Shown: positions 38,203 to 49,512 of the stretch, in pieces
Numbering within the stretch: the first letter of the stretch is position 1
Layout of the letters: each line of letters starts with the position of its first letter
From: Puccinellia tenuiflora
Taxonomy: Eukaryota; Streptophyta; Magnoliopsida; Poales; Poaceae
DNA length: 64,000 nucleotides
Direction: 5' to 3'
Assembly: GCA_012064385.1 (NCBI GenBank)
Contig: QRDG01000417.1
Location: 1,239,647-1,303,646 of the forward strand
The notes under the pieces: generated by a model
The model's database searches: none
What the model saw: the letters and a program-made list of their open reading frames with translations, nothing else
What the model was told of the DNA's origin: nothing
Translations under genes and position numbers: made by a program

Positions 38203-38216
38203 ATCTCCCCCATTTT
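38203..38216 (-). promoter_or_regulatory. Polypurine tract of the Copia-type element
   Basis: Read on the minus strand this is AAAATGGGGGAGAT, immediately before the TGAAAG start of the 3' LTR. It is the expected primer site for plus-strand DNA synthesis and fixes the element orientation. Confidence 0.85.
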
Positions 38217-41200
38217 GGTAATTGATGACAATCCCGTTTAAGAGGGTTTATATAAAGAATAAAGCAACCTTGCACGACAAACAAGCAAGGGAGCAAAGCG
38301 CATTAAAGGCAAATGCAATAAAAGCATAAAACCCAAATTCCCTTAAACCCTCTAAACTTCTCCCCCATTGGCATCGATTGCCGAAATGGAAAGAAAAATT
38401 TAGAGAGCCAATATAATATGAGTTCCTCCATAAAGGTGTGCATTTCTCAAAATATGAGTGAAATCAAATGCACTTATTCATTGACGAATAATGAGAGGAA
38501 ATCAAACTATATTGAGGATCAAAGATTGCAAAAAGATGAAATCATTTTACACATCTCCACAAAGGAGAAAAGCAATCGAGAAGATCCAAAGTAAGAGTTC
38601 TAAAATAAAATGGAGAACCTCCCCAATGTTCATGCACTATTTAGGAGTGCACAAATATGGCATCCTCACTCCCCCAAAATCATCTAGAACACTCAACAAG
38701 TGCAATTGTGCATAATGCAAAAGCAAATCATAGCACTTGCACCAAAGATGTGGTTGAGCCATAAAAAGATACCAATTTACAAAACTTCAACATAAGATAG
38801 GCCCAACCGAGATAAAAGGATCTTTTAAAGAAATGTATTCACAAGCTTAGGGATACCAATTGGAAACTAAAACCAATTGAAAATGCCAAAAGCTAGTGAG
38901 ATAATTTAGCCAATCAAAATCAACATGCTTACCATGGTAGGCACGAAGTCAAAGATCTTCAAGAAATACATGAGTGTGCAAAGATACCAATAAACAATAA
39001 GGCAAGCACTCATGAGACAAACTTAGAACCACCAAAGAATTATAGATGAAAAACAAGGTGGCTCAAAAGGAATTGGATACCGACTAAAAGGTGACCTCTC
39101 TCATATGTATAGGTTTCTAATTAGACGAACCACAAAGATATACATCGGCAAAGAAACATATACATACGAAATGGTTCGGGAAAAGGAGAACAAGGTACCC
39201 AAAAGGAAGTCATAAATATACACATGAGATTGTTGCTTAAAAGCATAGCACATAGCTCAAATTTATCTCATTGTATATAAATGAACTTCAAATATATCAA
39301 ATGCATCACACATATCACTAAGGGAACAAGAGATAGTGGAGATGCTTTGAGATAGGCAACAAGTATCACAAAGAAATAATATCAATTGAAGAAAAGGTTT
39401 TTGCAAATTCATCACACATATCACAAAGATATATTAAGTGAAGGAAATAGGCCAAAACCACAACAATTGCATCTAAAAGCTTTTCATGCCAAGAGGCAAC
39501 CTACACAAGGTTGGATACTAAAAAGTATGCATGAGATAGATACTTGTTACCGAGATGGCATTGGTGATGAAGATGATGAGAGTTGGTTTGACATCAAAGC
39601 TTGACTCCGACAATCACATGGTGAGAACACCTTCCTTATGAATGAGACAAGCACCCAATGCATCTCCATTGTACCTAAAACACAATTAGAGTACAAAATG
39701 GTTCCCAAACTCATTGGGTCCCATAGTAGTTAGATCAACTACAATATATAGAACATACTCCACATAAATATGTGCATATAGATATGAAATTGAATTTCAT
39801 GCACATCTTAGCCGATTTAGGATTCGGTGGAGTATCCCCTATATATTGGATCAAGAAAGATAAGCATGCTAAAATAATATAATATAGTAACCGAGCATGC
39901 AAAGGCTTTCTAGAACCAAAAGAGATATAATTTGGACAAAAACACCAAGTAAACCAAGAAGAGAGCACACCAAGGTGTGACACAAAAAGGTTGTCCAAAA
40001 TATATCAAAATCCAAATCAACACATGATTGAGGAAAAATCAAATCAACAAATGATTGATTCCAAAACACATCAACACATGAAGTGTGATATCAAAAAGAA
40101 TCAAATCAACACAACAAGTGATCGATAAGACACCAATTGAAAATAAGATACCAATTAAAACAAAACAAATATCAACTAGGAGAAAAGGTACCAAGAAGAG
40201 GGTGATACTTGACCAAAATCAAGTAAAGTAAAATAGGGCGAAAGGTATCAAGACTCCCACAATAAATATTAATTGGAACAAATATCTATGGAGGAGATAT
40301 TAAATTCCAATTAATACCAATTGAAGGTACCAACACAAGATAAAGAATCAAATGCCAATTGAAAGGATAAAAAATTGATAGATAGGTTAGTGTTCTAAAT
40401 AAAAAGGAATGCTCCCCCAATATTCATGCATTATCTTTGATATTTGCATTTGAATACAAAATGCATGCACAAGGGATCATTACTTTCCACATTTTATTTA
40501 AAACACTAAACACTACCAATTAAAAAAAGGATCCATTCAAAAGGCGAGGAAGGCAATAGATAAAGCAAGTCAACGCAAGAGCCAATGCGAAGATGGTCTA
40601 CACAATCCACCACAATTACTAGTATCACTTGTCAAGACAAGGAGTATATAGAGATATCTCTCGGTGGTATATAGGAATGATGATCAAGACCAACTTCACA
40701 ACGAAAAGCATATGGCAAGAAGTAAGAATTTAAACGCCATATTTTGAAAAAGGTTTGTTGGTAGTTTCAACTATTCGAACCAACCGGCAAGGCCATGGTT
40801 AAAATGAGATGAAACAAATGGTTTCTCACAAAATATATGGAATACATATTAGAGAAAAACCACCCCAAGCAAACTCACCCAAACAAGAGCCAAAAGACAA
40901 CCACAAAGGAAAATTGGAACTTGTTTGAGCAAACATGCCACATAGGAGATAGATAACGTACGATATCAAATCTAAGTGGAAAACCTCAAATGTTCACATT
41001 TTTATGGGATTGTAAAATGCACATAGCTTATTACTCCCCCATAATGTGATGATTCATTTTATTTTTAAACAAGAGGCAAATAAAACCAACTAGAGATATT
41101 AATGGACATGTAGAATTTGAATTTCTTATGAATATGACATACCACATAGTAGCTAGATAATATGAAATATCAAAACTAGGTGGTGTGCCTCATGTACACA

Positions 41201-41606
41201 CATTTTTAGGTTTGTGAGGTGCACAAAGCACATCACTCCCCCAAAATGGGATAATCCATTAATATCTCAAAGAGCCAAATAAAATCCACACAAGATTCAA
41301 TAAAGCTCAACACAAAGTTACCAATACATGATATACAACTATCTAACATAACCTTGAATAACAAGACAAGAAAGATAGAAGCATATCATATACAAGCACA
41401 TGCTAGGAACAAAACTAACACATGCAAGGGTGCAAGCAACTTTCAATGAATATATGAGTTAAATACAAGTTACCGCAAGGAGGAAGCATTGGTTATGAGA
41501 TAGATATGTGATGATCCAATTGACTTGGCTTGATGAGATAAAACCATGAAGGTCCCTTAATTCTTCAAAAGAAACCAAGCCACCAATGTCCTCCACGTAC
41601 ACCTAT
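38217..41606. other. Non-coding internal region of the Copia-type element with recurring blocks
   Basis: This tract stands where pol would lie. It is AT-rich and without long open frames. The motif ACTCCCCCA (or GCTCCCCCA) recurs at about 38,363, 38,671, 40,412, 41,034 and 41,238, each time followed by ATAATG/AAATGG-like sequence. It is usually preceded by an inverted GTGCA...TGCAC-type pair, and neighbouring words such as AGAGCCAAATAAAA also recur. This suggests several highly diverged tandem blocks of a few hundred bases. No function is known to me. Confidence 0.5.
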
Positions 41607-41609
41607 TGA

Positions 41610-43814
41610 TCAAGTTGAAGCTTGTTGGTCCCCAACCAAGTTGGGTCCTAAGAGGTTAGTCACAATAGGCTTGGGAACCCAAATGGTGCTTTTCTTGCCA
41701 CCACTTTGAGCTCCCACATACTTGGCAAACACATTGCCAACTCTATCCTTCCCAAGAGAATAAACATCATTAATTATGATAGGGTTGGATGGGGTACCGT
41801 TCGTGCATGAAGAAGCAAAATGACCTTTGCCACGGCAAAGGTAGCAACACCGACTCTTCTTCTTCTTAATGGGCTCCTTAACTTTAGGAGCATTGACTTG
41901 AGTCTTCTTAGGAGGTGGCCTTTGTTCAACTCGTGGTTGAGCACGAGATTGAACAAGGGGCCGCTTCCCTAGTTGCTTCTCACTAAGAGGCTTCTTCTTC
42001 ATTGGGCAATCCCTAACATGATGCCCTTCAACCTTGCACTTGAAGCAAGTGATCTTGGCCGGATTCTTGACTTGAACTTGGCCCTTATTCTTGTTGTCAA
42101 CCTTGGACTTGTTCTTGATGTTGGAGTTGAATCCAAGTCCACTCTTGTCATTTGGGGATTGTTGCACACTCAACATGTTGTCAAGTGCCCTCTTCCCCTC
42201 ATGACGCTTTTCCAAGCCTTTCTTCATAGAAGCGGCTTGGGCCTTGAGCTCTCCTCTTTTCTCTACATGGTTAGTGATAACACAAGAACTAGAGGAGGTA
42301 GATGCATCATTGTTAGAGCAACAAGGCAAAGCAAGTAATTCATCACATGATGTACCAACATTTTTAGTGGATGAACTACTAGGACTAGCACATGGCATTT
42401 TAGCATTTTTAGTTATGGTTGTGCTATTATCCATATGAGGCTCACAAGATGTTACCTTTGTAGTGACGGCCTCATGAGCTAACTTTAGATAAGCATAGGA
42501 AGCTAGAAGATCATCATTAGAGCTAGATAGCTTTTTATGACTTTCTTCCAACTCCCTATACTTGCTAGTTAGCAACTCAAGTTGAGCCCTTAGCTCAACA
42601 TTCTCCTTCAAAGTAGATGCTTCACAAGAAATTGAGTTAGTAGCACAAGCATCATTGTCATTAGGAATAGAAGAAGATAACTTCGCAAGCTCATCGTTTA
42701 ACTTAGCATTTTCATTTTTCGTGACTTTATATTAGCATGAGCATGGTCACGTTCTTTAATGATTTTAGCAATTAATAATCTGATAGACTCCTCGATAGAT
42801 TCTAGTTTCTCCTCTAGAGAAGCGATTCACTCACCAAAATTTTGACGGATGCTTTCGCCATACAAATCTCTCATCTTACCCTTTTTTTGAAGCTTGATTA
42901 CAATTTCCACATATAGATCCATTCACAGCAATAAGAGTGCTCACGCATTCAAAGTGGTTACTGAGCCTTCATTACGGAACTTGAGAATTTAGACCTTTAT
43001 TTTGAAGAAGGGCATTAATTTTTTCCATATCAACTTCTTCATCATTATTATCATATCATTATTATCATTGTCATTACTATGAAGATTTAGCCATGAGACA
43101 ATGAGAGGTGAAAGATGAAGAATAATTGATTTTTGAACTACTCAAGTTCAAATCTTGTTGCATAGCAAATTGGGTTTCCTCTACATTATTATTAATGCAA
43201 GAGTTAGAGGGAACACAAGCATTTTCATCATGGCAACAAGATAAAGCAAGCATATCATAAAGAGATTCATCCAAGCTAATTTTGATGATATGCAAGGACT
43301 ATCAACACTAGCATGTAAATCATTTATAGTGCTACGAGTGTTTAGGTCCAAAGATGAAGCATTGCAACAAGATAGAGATAAATGATCATCAATAATGAGC
43401 TCACTATCAAGGTTGCAAAACCTATCACTACTCACCACTACATTGGATTGTGGCTTACCACATTTTGGTGAAGTAGATGAAGACGAGAGCTCGTCACGGC
43501 CGGAGGTGGAGGGAGAGCAATCATCCTCAATAGAGTTGGACCCTCCATATTTATCTTGAAGCTTGGTCCATAGCTCATGAGCATCCCGGAGAGGCATGAT
43601 TGACTCAAACACAACTACACTCACAAATTTGCAAAACTCGTTAGATGCTAGAGCATCTAGATATAAGTTTTTCTCATCCTCTAAAGTCGTACTTTCGTAG
43701 TCTTTTGGAGAAGAAAAACCTATATCTAAGATACGCTCAATATTGGGGTCCAAGACCCGTAAGTGATTAAGCATATGAGTTTTCCAAACATTAAAATTTG
43801 TGCCATTGAATATA
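41610..43814 (-). pseudogene. Copia-type gag with two zinc knuckles, frameshifted
   Basis: The N-terminal segment (43,814 towards 43,540) has LHIFNGTNFNVWKTHMLNHL and LWTKLQDKYGG, the pattern of Copia gag (UBN2/DUF4219 type). The C-terminal segment (42,611-41,610) has a coiled coil and then two CCHC knuckles, CFKCKVEGHHVRDCP and CYLCRGKGHFASSC, followed by STIWVPKPIV and LLGPNLVG. In complete Copia polyproteins protease would follow, but here the frame ends (TGA) with no protease motif. The two segments are in different frames, so at least one frameshift lies between 42,612 and 43,180. A Cys/Ser/Asn-rich motif (LALxCC..NN..VE) occurs twice, near 43,250 and 42,320, which suggests an internal duplication. 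The LARD-like element is inserted just before the first recognisable gag residues. Confidence 0.82.
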
Positions 43815-46800
43815 TGTAACATCCCAAGATTTTCAAATTTTTGAAAAATCAGAAAGATCAAAAACTTTTTGAAAATTTATTATATTTTGTTTTTAAAAGC
43901 CAAAATCATGCATGCATTCATCATCTGCTTGTCTTGTTGCATTTAAAATTTCTAAATTTGGAATTCTATTTCCACCTTAAATCCTATTTGAGAAAATGCC
44001 ATAAAGGGGCCCTATTATGCTCTATATAATATTTGATTTTTTTTTCATGAGTTTATTGGTTGGCCAAATAGTACCTAGTGTTCTATTTTAAATAATTCTT
44101 CCAAAAAGTATTTTATCAAATTATTTGGAAGAGATTTAATTCTATTTGAATTTGGAAAATATCACTAAATACCATTTAAATGCCCAAGGGTATTTTAGTA
44201 AATTTATTTTGTGTAAAAATAATAAAAATGAGTGTATCATGGTTTATAATAAATGATATTACTCATAATATTTTTCTGGTTTTCATTTGATTTAAAAATT
44301 GGATAATAAAGCCCTATTTACTAAATGACATAAAGATGTCAATTATGCATTTATGCATTATTTGATTTTATTTACAACTAATATTTATGGAAAAGGTTCC
44401 AGAATATTTAAAAGAGAATATTTTTATTTTACAAATTTGTCCAATTTTGTTTGAATCCATTTGGATACATAGTTCAAGAGTTATATGAAAATTCCAGAAA
44501 ATAGAAAAAGGAAAGGAGTTCAGAAAAAGAGAGAGAGAGAGAGAGAGAAAGGGACCAGCCCGAGCCGGCCCAAGCACTGTGCACGGCCAGCAGCCCAGCA
44601 GCGGCCCGACATCGTCCCCGCAGACCGCACCCCTCTCCCCTCCCGCTGACACGCCGGCCCCACCCGTCAGACCACGTCACCGTCTCCTTCCCCGCCCCCA
44701 AATCACGCCCGCGACCACGCCCATGAACGGCCGAATCAATCGAATTGATTCCGGGCGTTTAAGACCGAAATCACCGCGCCGTGCACCGCTTCTTAAGACC
44801 CGGCCTCCCCTCTGCCTTTTCCCCCACAAATCCTAGCTCGAAAGCCACAGGGCTGCTCGATTTCTTCCGCGGAGTTCCACCACTGCCGCCGGCGAGCTTC
44901 ATCGATTCCGGAGGTTTGCGTCGATCCCGAGCCCTCTCTCAACTCCCTTTCTTCTTAGTTTGATCTTGTGCATCCGTTTGACATGCTCCGGTATTTTTCT
45001 TGCCCTCAGAACAACACGTGCGTCCGCGACCGAAGACAACCGCCGCCACATGCAACTCCGGTGAGCGATTCCCGACGAACCAGTCCACCTCGCCGGCACC
45101 AACTTCGCCACCGTGCTCGCCTCGTCCTCCTACGTCGCATGGTAAAGAAACCCCCTTGCCCCTCCCTTTCTTCTAGCCGGAACGCTGCATGTCGAGCCAT
45201 CGCCGCCGTCGGCCGGCCGCTCCGGTGACCTAGCGCCGCTAGGTGATGGTCAAATAGATCTGGACCGTCAGATCTAGATCTGACGGTCATGTTTTAATTT
45301 TATTTAAACGAACCGGTACACACCCGTGGCAGCCCTGTCAGCACCCCCGGCCAATCATAAGCTGCCATGTCAGATCCAGTCAGCGCCAGCGTGGAGAAGG
45401 ATTTTCTTGTTTTATTTTATTCTGACTGTTTTGCAGAAAAACCCCTACACCTTAGATTTATCATATCTTCTTATCCATTGGGCCAAATTCAAATATTTTT
45501 ATATATTTGAAATCCTTAGAACTAGTAGAATCTTTCTGGCGTTTTAGTTTTCTGTTTTGACAAGTTTAAATTTATTTGAATTTCAAATGTGAAATTTGAG
45601 TAAATTTGTCATAACTTTAGTTTAAAGATAGATTTTTGAGTAAATCCAATTGGGTTAGTTTAGTTTTGAATCCTTCTGTCCAGAAAGACCAATCCCATAT
45701 TTTCTGTAATTATTTTGTTTAACAGTAGTTTTAAATTAGTGTTTATGCCCTTCTTGGGATTTGCTTCGTGTAGTTATTATAGTAAAAATTGTTTTAAATG
45801 CATTCTGGCTTCATGCATGTTTTCATAAACCAGAAAATTTAATGTAATATTTTCTGGTGATTTTAATTGCATTTCATGCATAGCATATTTTATTGTATTG
45901 TTATTTTTGTTTGTATGTTTATGTGTGGCTTGTTTTTATTTGTTAGACCTTTCGGAGAGACCCGGAAATTTTATCAACTGTTGCTCCTACTCCTCCTGCT
46001 GCCAAGGCAAGTGGCACACTCATGAATTTCACCTATATTTTGACTATATGCATGTTAGTGTTTTATCTTAGCAAAAGCATGATAGGTGTTATTAGTACTG
46101 CTATGCTAAACTGTTTAGAGTAGTACCCTATACTAGTTGGTCTAGAATCCTATTATAACTTAGTAGAATTATGGAAATGCTATGCTAAATGTTGTTTTGT
46201 GAAAAGTAAAACTTCTACTAAGTTAAAGAAACTCCTGGGTGGATTTTGGCATTGCTTGGTGGTTTATTGTTGAGTGGCTACTCGGGGCCATGTCTATGGT
46301 GTTTTTCACCCGAGATTGGCTCACTTGCGGACGGCCACCAGGGACAAAGAGATCGAAGTTACTCCAAGTCTTAGTTAGCTTACCGTGCAGCCACAAGTCT
46401 ATGGGCTCTGTCTGGATTGAGTATGTTGAGTAGACCTGACCGGTCGAACAAGCAGATGTAAGGGTGGTAGGAGGTATTGTTCGGCCATCGGTATGGGAAA
46501 GCTCCTCTGAAAGATCCCGGCTCCATCTTCTCCTTTCCTTTTCACTTCAAGAAGGTCAAGGTCAGAATGGGCTGATGGAGTCTTGTGGTGAACGTGCACA
46601 ACCTCTGCAGAGTGTCAAATCTAAGTACTTAGCCGTGTCCCCGGTTACGGACGAATCTGAGCAAGCTGGACAAGGACGTCAACGGAAGATCTCATCACTC
46701 TAATTTTCTAAGTAAAATATGGAGGGTGAACCAGGGTAGTTGAGACAATGGTTGTCATACCATACTTGTCTCGTGTAGATGAAAAAGTGTTTTGAAAAGA

Positions 46801-47260
46801 GATAGGAAAAATTGGCTTTATGCAAATCAGCCTTCAAACTCCACAAGCCAAATATGCATATAGGATATTAGAGTTTTCCACTATGAGTCCACAAAGTGTC
46901 ACTTGCCAGTTCCATTTTATATGGTTCTGACCCACCTTGTTGATATCTTTTTATCAGGTTTTTTTGACGAAGAGTGAGGTTTCGTTAAGGGTTTCGAGTC
47001 TGCAACCAACATGTTCGCCTGTGGCACATGAACATGATGAGGCTCATGGCTACTTATTTTTTTCGCTGTGCTGATCTTTGTAAAATGCTAGCCTTGAGCT
47101 ATGCAAGTTGTAATGGATATTTTTAAATTCTGGATCATTCGTGTAATAAATTGATACAATGTTATGGTATTCATCGTAAACTGTGTGTGCTAGCGATTCG
47201 ATCCAGGGACTAGCACTATACACAGGGATCTTGCCTATTTTTAAGTGCAGGTCCGCTACA
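43815..47260 (+). repeat. 5' LTR of the LARD-like element (3.4 kb)
   Basis: An AT-rich first 700 bp is followed by a (GA)n run at about 44,527-44,548, then a GC-rich middle (44,560-45,240), then a mixed 3' half. The middle contains open frames without domains. Organisation and several motifs match the solo LTR at 17,389-21,134. Confidence 0.88.
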
Positions 47261-47262
47261 GA

Positions 47263-47274
47263 TGGTATCAGAGC
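47263..47274 (+). promoter_or_regulatory. Primer-binding site (initiator tRNA-Met type)
   Basis: TGGTATCAGAGC lies 2 bp after the LTR end and is complementary to the 3' end of plant initiator tRNA-Met. It is the usual primer site of plant LTR retrotransposons, so it fixes the 5' LTR boundary and the plus orientation. Confidence 0.92.
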
Positions 47275-48729
47275 ACTGTGTTGCCTGTAGGTTCGAAACC
47301 CTAGGTTTGGAATAGAACTAGGAAAAGACCTAGAATTAAAAAATTATTTTATTTTATTTTCATAAAAAGAAAGTATTCACATTTTATCTTTTTCTCTTAC
47401 TCTCGTCTACTACTCATCTTCTAAGACATCTTTCCTCATTTCAAATGACCCTTATTGGTGGATACAACTCAACTAATGTGAAACCGAAGAAGATCCCCAC
47501 AAGACAGTTTTACCACGTTGAAGGTCAAAGAAGAACTTGAAGAAATTCAAGAAAGAGTTAGATGAGACCACCAATTTAGTACCTTATTAGGACAACGAAT
47601 ATCGTGATAGTGTATTGATCATATCAACTTGGTTGGTATGGTAATACTAGGTTGTTTGTTTGTGTTTGAACCATGTTGCTTGATGTTTGCTAGATGTTGT
47701 TTGTAGATGAATTGCCTTGATCTGCTGATTATGGGTAGAACTTCTTTTAGTCTCTTTCTATCTTCACTCATCCCTGCTAAACCCAACCACAAGCATCACC
47801 AATATGCCAACCGAAGTGACTTACCTCTTGGATTGCAACAATCGGTGGCCACCCCCTGCAAAGGGTGTAACGAGTGGTTCAACAACTCAAACATATCATG
47901 GAAATCTTACTACACCAATGGAGAAGAAATTAGAGGAGAAGTTATAGCTTGTGAGATGGTGTGCGAAGGAGCTTTCGCAACCCCGTAGTATTAAAGGTTC
48001 GATAGTTTAACTCAGGTTTGTCTTACAGATTGGAAACTCTCTGTCGGACAAGTGAGATCGACCCGAGTGTTAGCCGACGAGATTCACCAAACCAAGTACA
48101 AGGTAATGAGTGGGTGCGACATGGACTGGCCCCCATGACGAATACTCATATCATTCGCTCTTGCTATGAGGAATGGTAAATCTGAGCGACAAACCTATTA
48201 GAGAGCCGACGATGAACCTGAGCCACTGGAATACTATAACCCTATGTAAGGCAAGTTTTGCCGAAACGTAAGCTATACGGTGAGAATAAACCCCAGCTCT
48301 TGTGAAGAAGAAGAAATCCTACAAACGGAATTGTTGACCAACCATGAGAGTTTCGTTAGAAATGGCGTAGTGCTTGCCCTGAAGAAAGTCAACCAGGAGA
48401 AGCAACATGACAAAAGACAATATAGAGACAGATGGCATGATATTGAGAAAGCCTATCATCTTGTTCTTCTGGTGGACCCAAAGAGTAAACCTTCAGTGTC
48501 CGAAGTTATTTGAAGGCACACCCAACTATTGGAAATGAAGTCTATGATATAAGGATCCACACATTTCTATATGGACCCTAGCCCGAAGACAAAAGCTCAA
48601 GACTGCCTACAAAAGTTTCTTTTAAGGGTGGTAGCCCACCCAGTTGCCTAAACCCGGAGATCCCCAAACCAATCTTTCTTTCTAGCCTCTCCGAATCTCG
48701 GGACGAGATTCCTTTTAAGGGTGGTAGTG
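47275..48729 (+). other. Short non-coding core of the LARD-like element, with two purine tracts
   Basis: No gag or pol motif is seen. Frames at 47,707-47,988 and 48,280-48,513 are unrecognised. The polypurine-like word TTTTAAGGGTGGTAG occurs twice: at about 48,620, and at about 48,713 abutting the 3' LTR. The second is the functional position. Confidence 0.65.
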
Positions 48730-49446
48730 TGTAACATCCCAAGATTTTCAAATTTTTGAAAAATCAGAAAGATCAAAAACTTTTTGAAAATTTATTATAT
48801 TTTGTTTTTAAAAGCCAAAATCATGCATGCATTCATCATCTGCTTGTCTTGTTGCATTTAAAATTTCTAAATTTGGAATTCTATTTCCACCTTAAATCCT
48901 ATTTGAGAAAATGCCATAAAGGGGCCCTATTATGCTCTATATAATATTTGATTTTTTTTCATGAGTTTATTGGTTGGCCAAAATAGTACCTAAGTGTTCT
49001 ATTTTAAATAATTCTTCCAAAAAGTATTTTATCAAATTATTTGGAAGAGATTTAATTCTATTTTGAATTTGGAAAATATCACTAAATACCATTTAAATGC
49101 CCAAGGGTATTTTAGTAAATTTATTTTGTGTAAAAATAATAAAAATGAGTGTATCATGGTTTATAATAAATGATATTACTCATAATATTTTTCTGGTTTT
49201 CATTTGATTTAAAAATTGGATAATAAAGCCCTATTTACTAAAATGACATAAAGATGTCAATTATGCATTTATGCATTATTTGATTTTATTTACAACTAAT
49301 ATTTTATGGAAAAGGTTCCAGAATATTTAAAAGAGAATATTTTTATTTTACAAATTTGTCCAATTTTGTTTGAATCCATTTGGATACATAGTTCAAGAGT
49401 TATATGAAAATTCCAGAAAATAGAAAAAGGAAAGGAGTTCAGAAAA

Positions 49447-49477
<31 letters not shown>

Positions 49478-49512
49478 AAGGGACCAGCCCGAGCCGGCCC
49501 AAGCACTGTGCA
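48730..49512 (+). repeat. 3' LTR of the LARD-like element, truncated
   Basis: It matches the first 770 bp of the 5' LTR with no base substitutions seen by eye up to the (GA)n run, only single-base indels in homopolymers. It ends at AAGCACTGTGCA, where it continues into the Copia LTR (matching 36,524 onward). Confidence 0.88.

Larger units (their letters stand above)
43815..49512 (+). mobile_element. LARD-like long-LTR element, innermost layer, 3' end lost
   Basis: The 5' LTR is 43,815-47,260 (TGTAACATCCC ... CCGCTACA). It is followed by the primer-binding site TGGTATCAGAGC and a 1.46-kb internal region without gag or pol. A second LTR starts at 48,730 with the same TGTAACATCCCAAG after a purine-rich TTTTAAGGGTGGTAG. 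The second LTR stops after about 780 bp at a join to Copia LTR sequence. Very long LTRs around a short non-coding core fit the LARD concept (large retrotransposon derivatives dependent on Gypsy enzymes). The left target repeat would be ATATA (43,810-43,814); the right copy has been lost. Confidence 0.85.
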
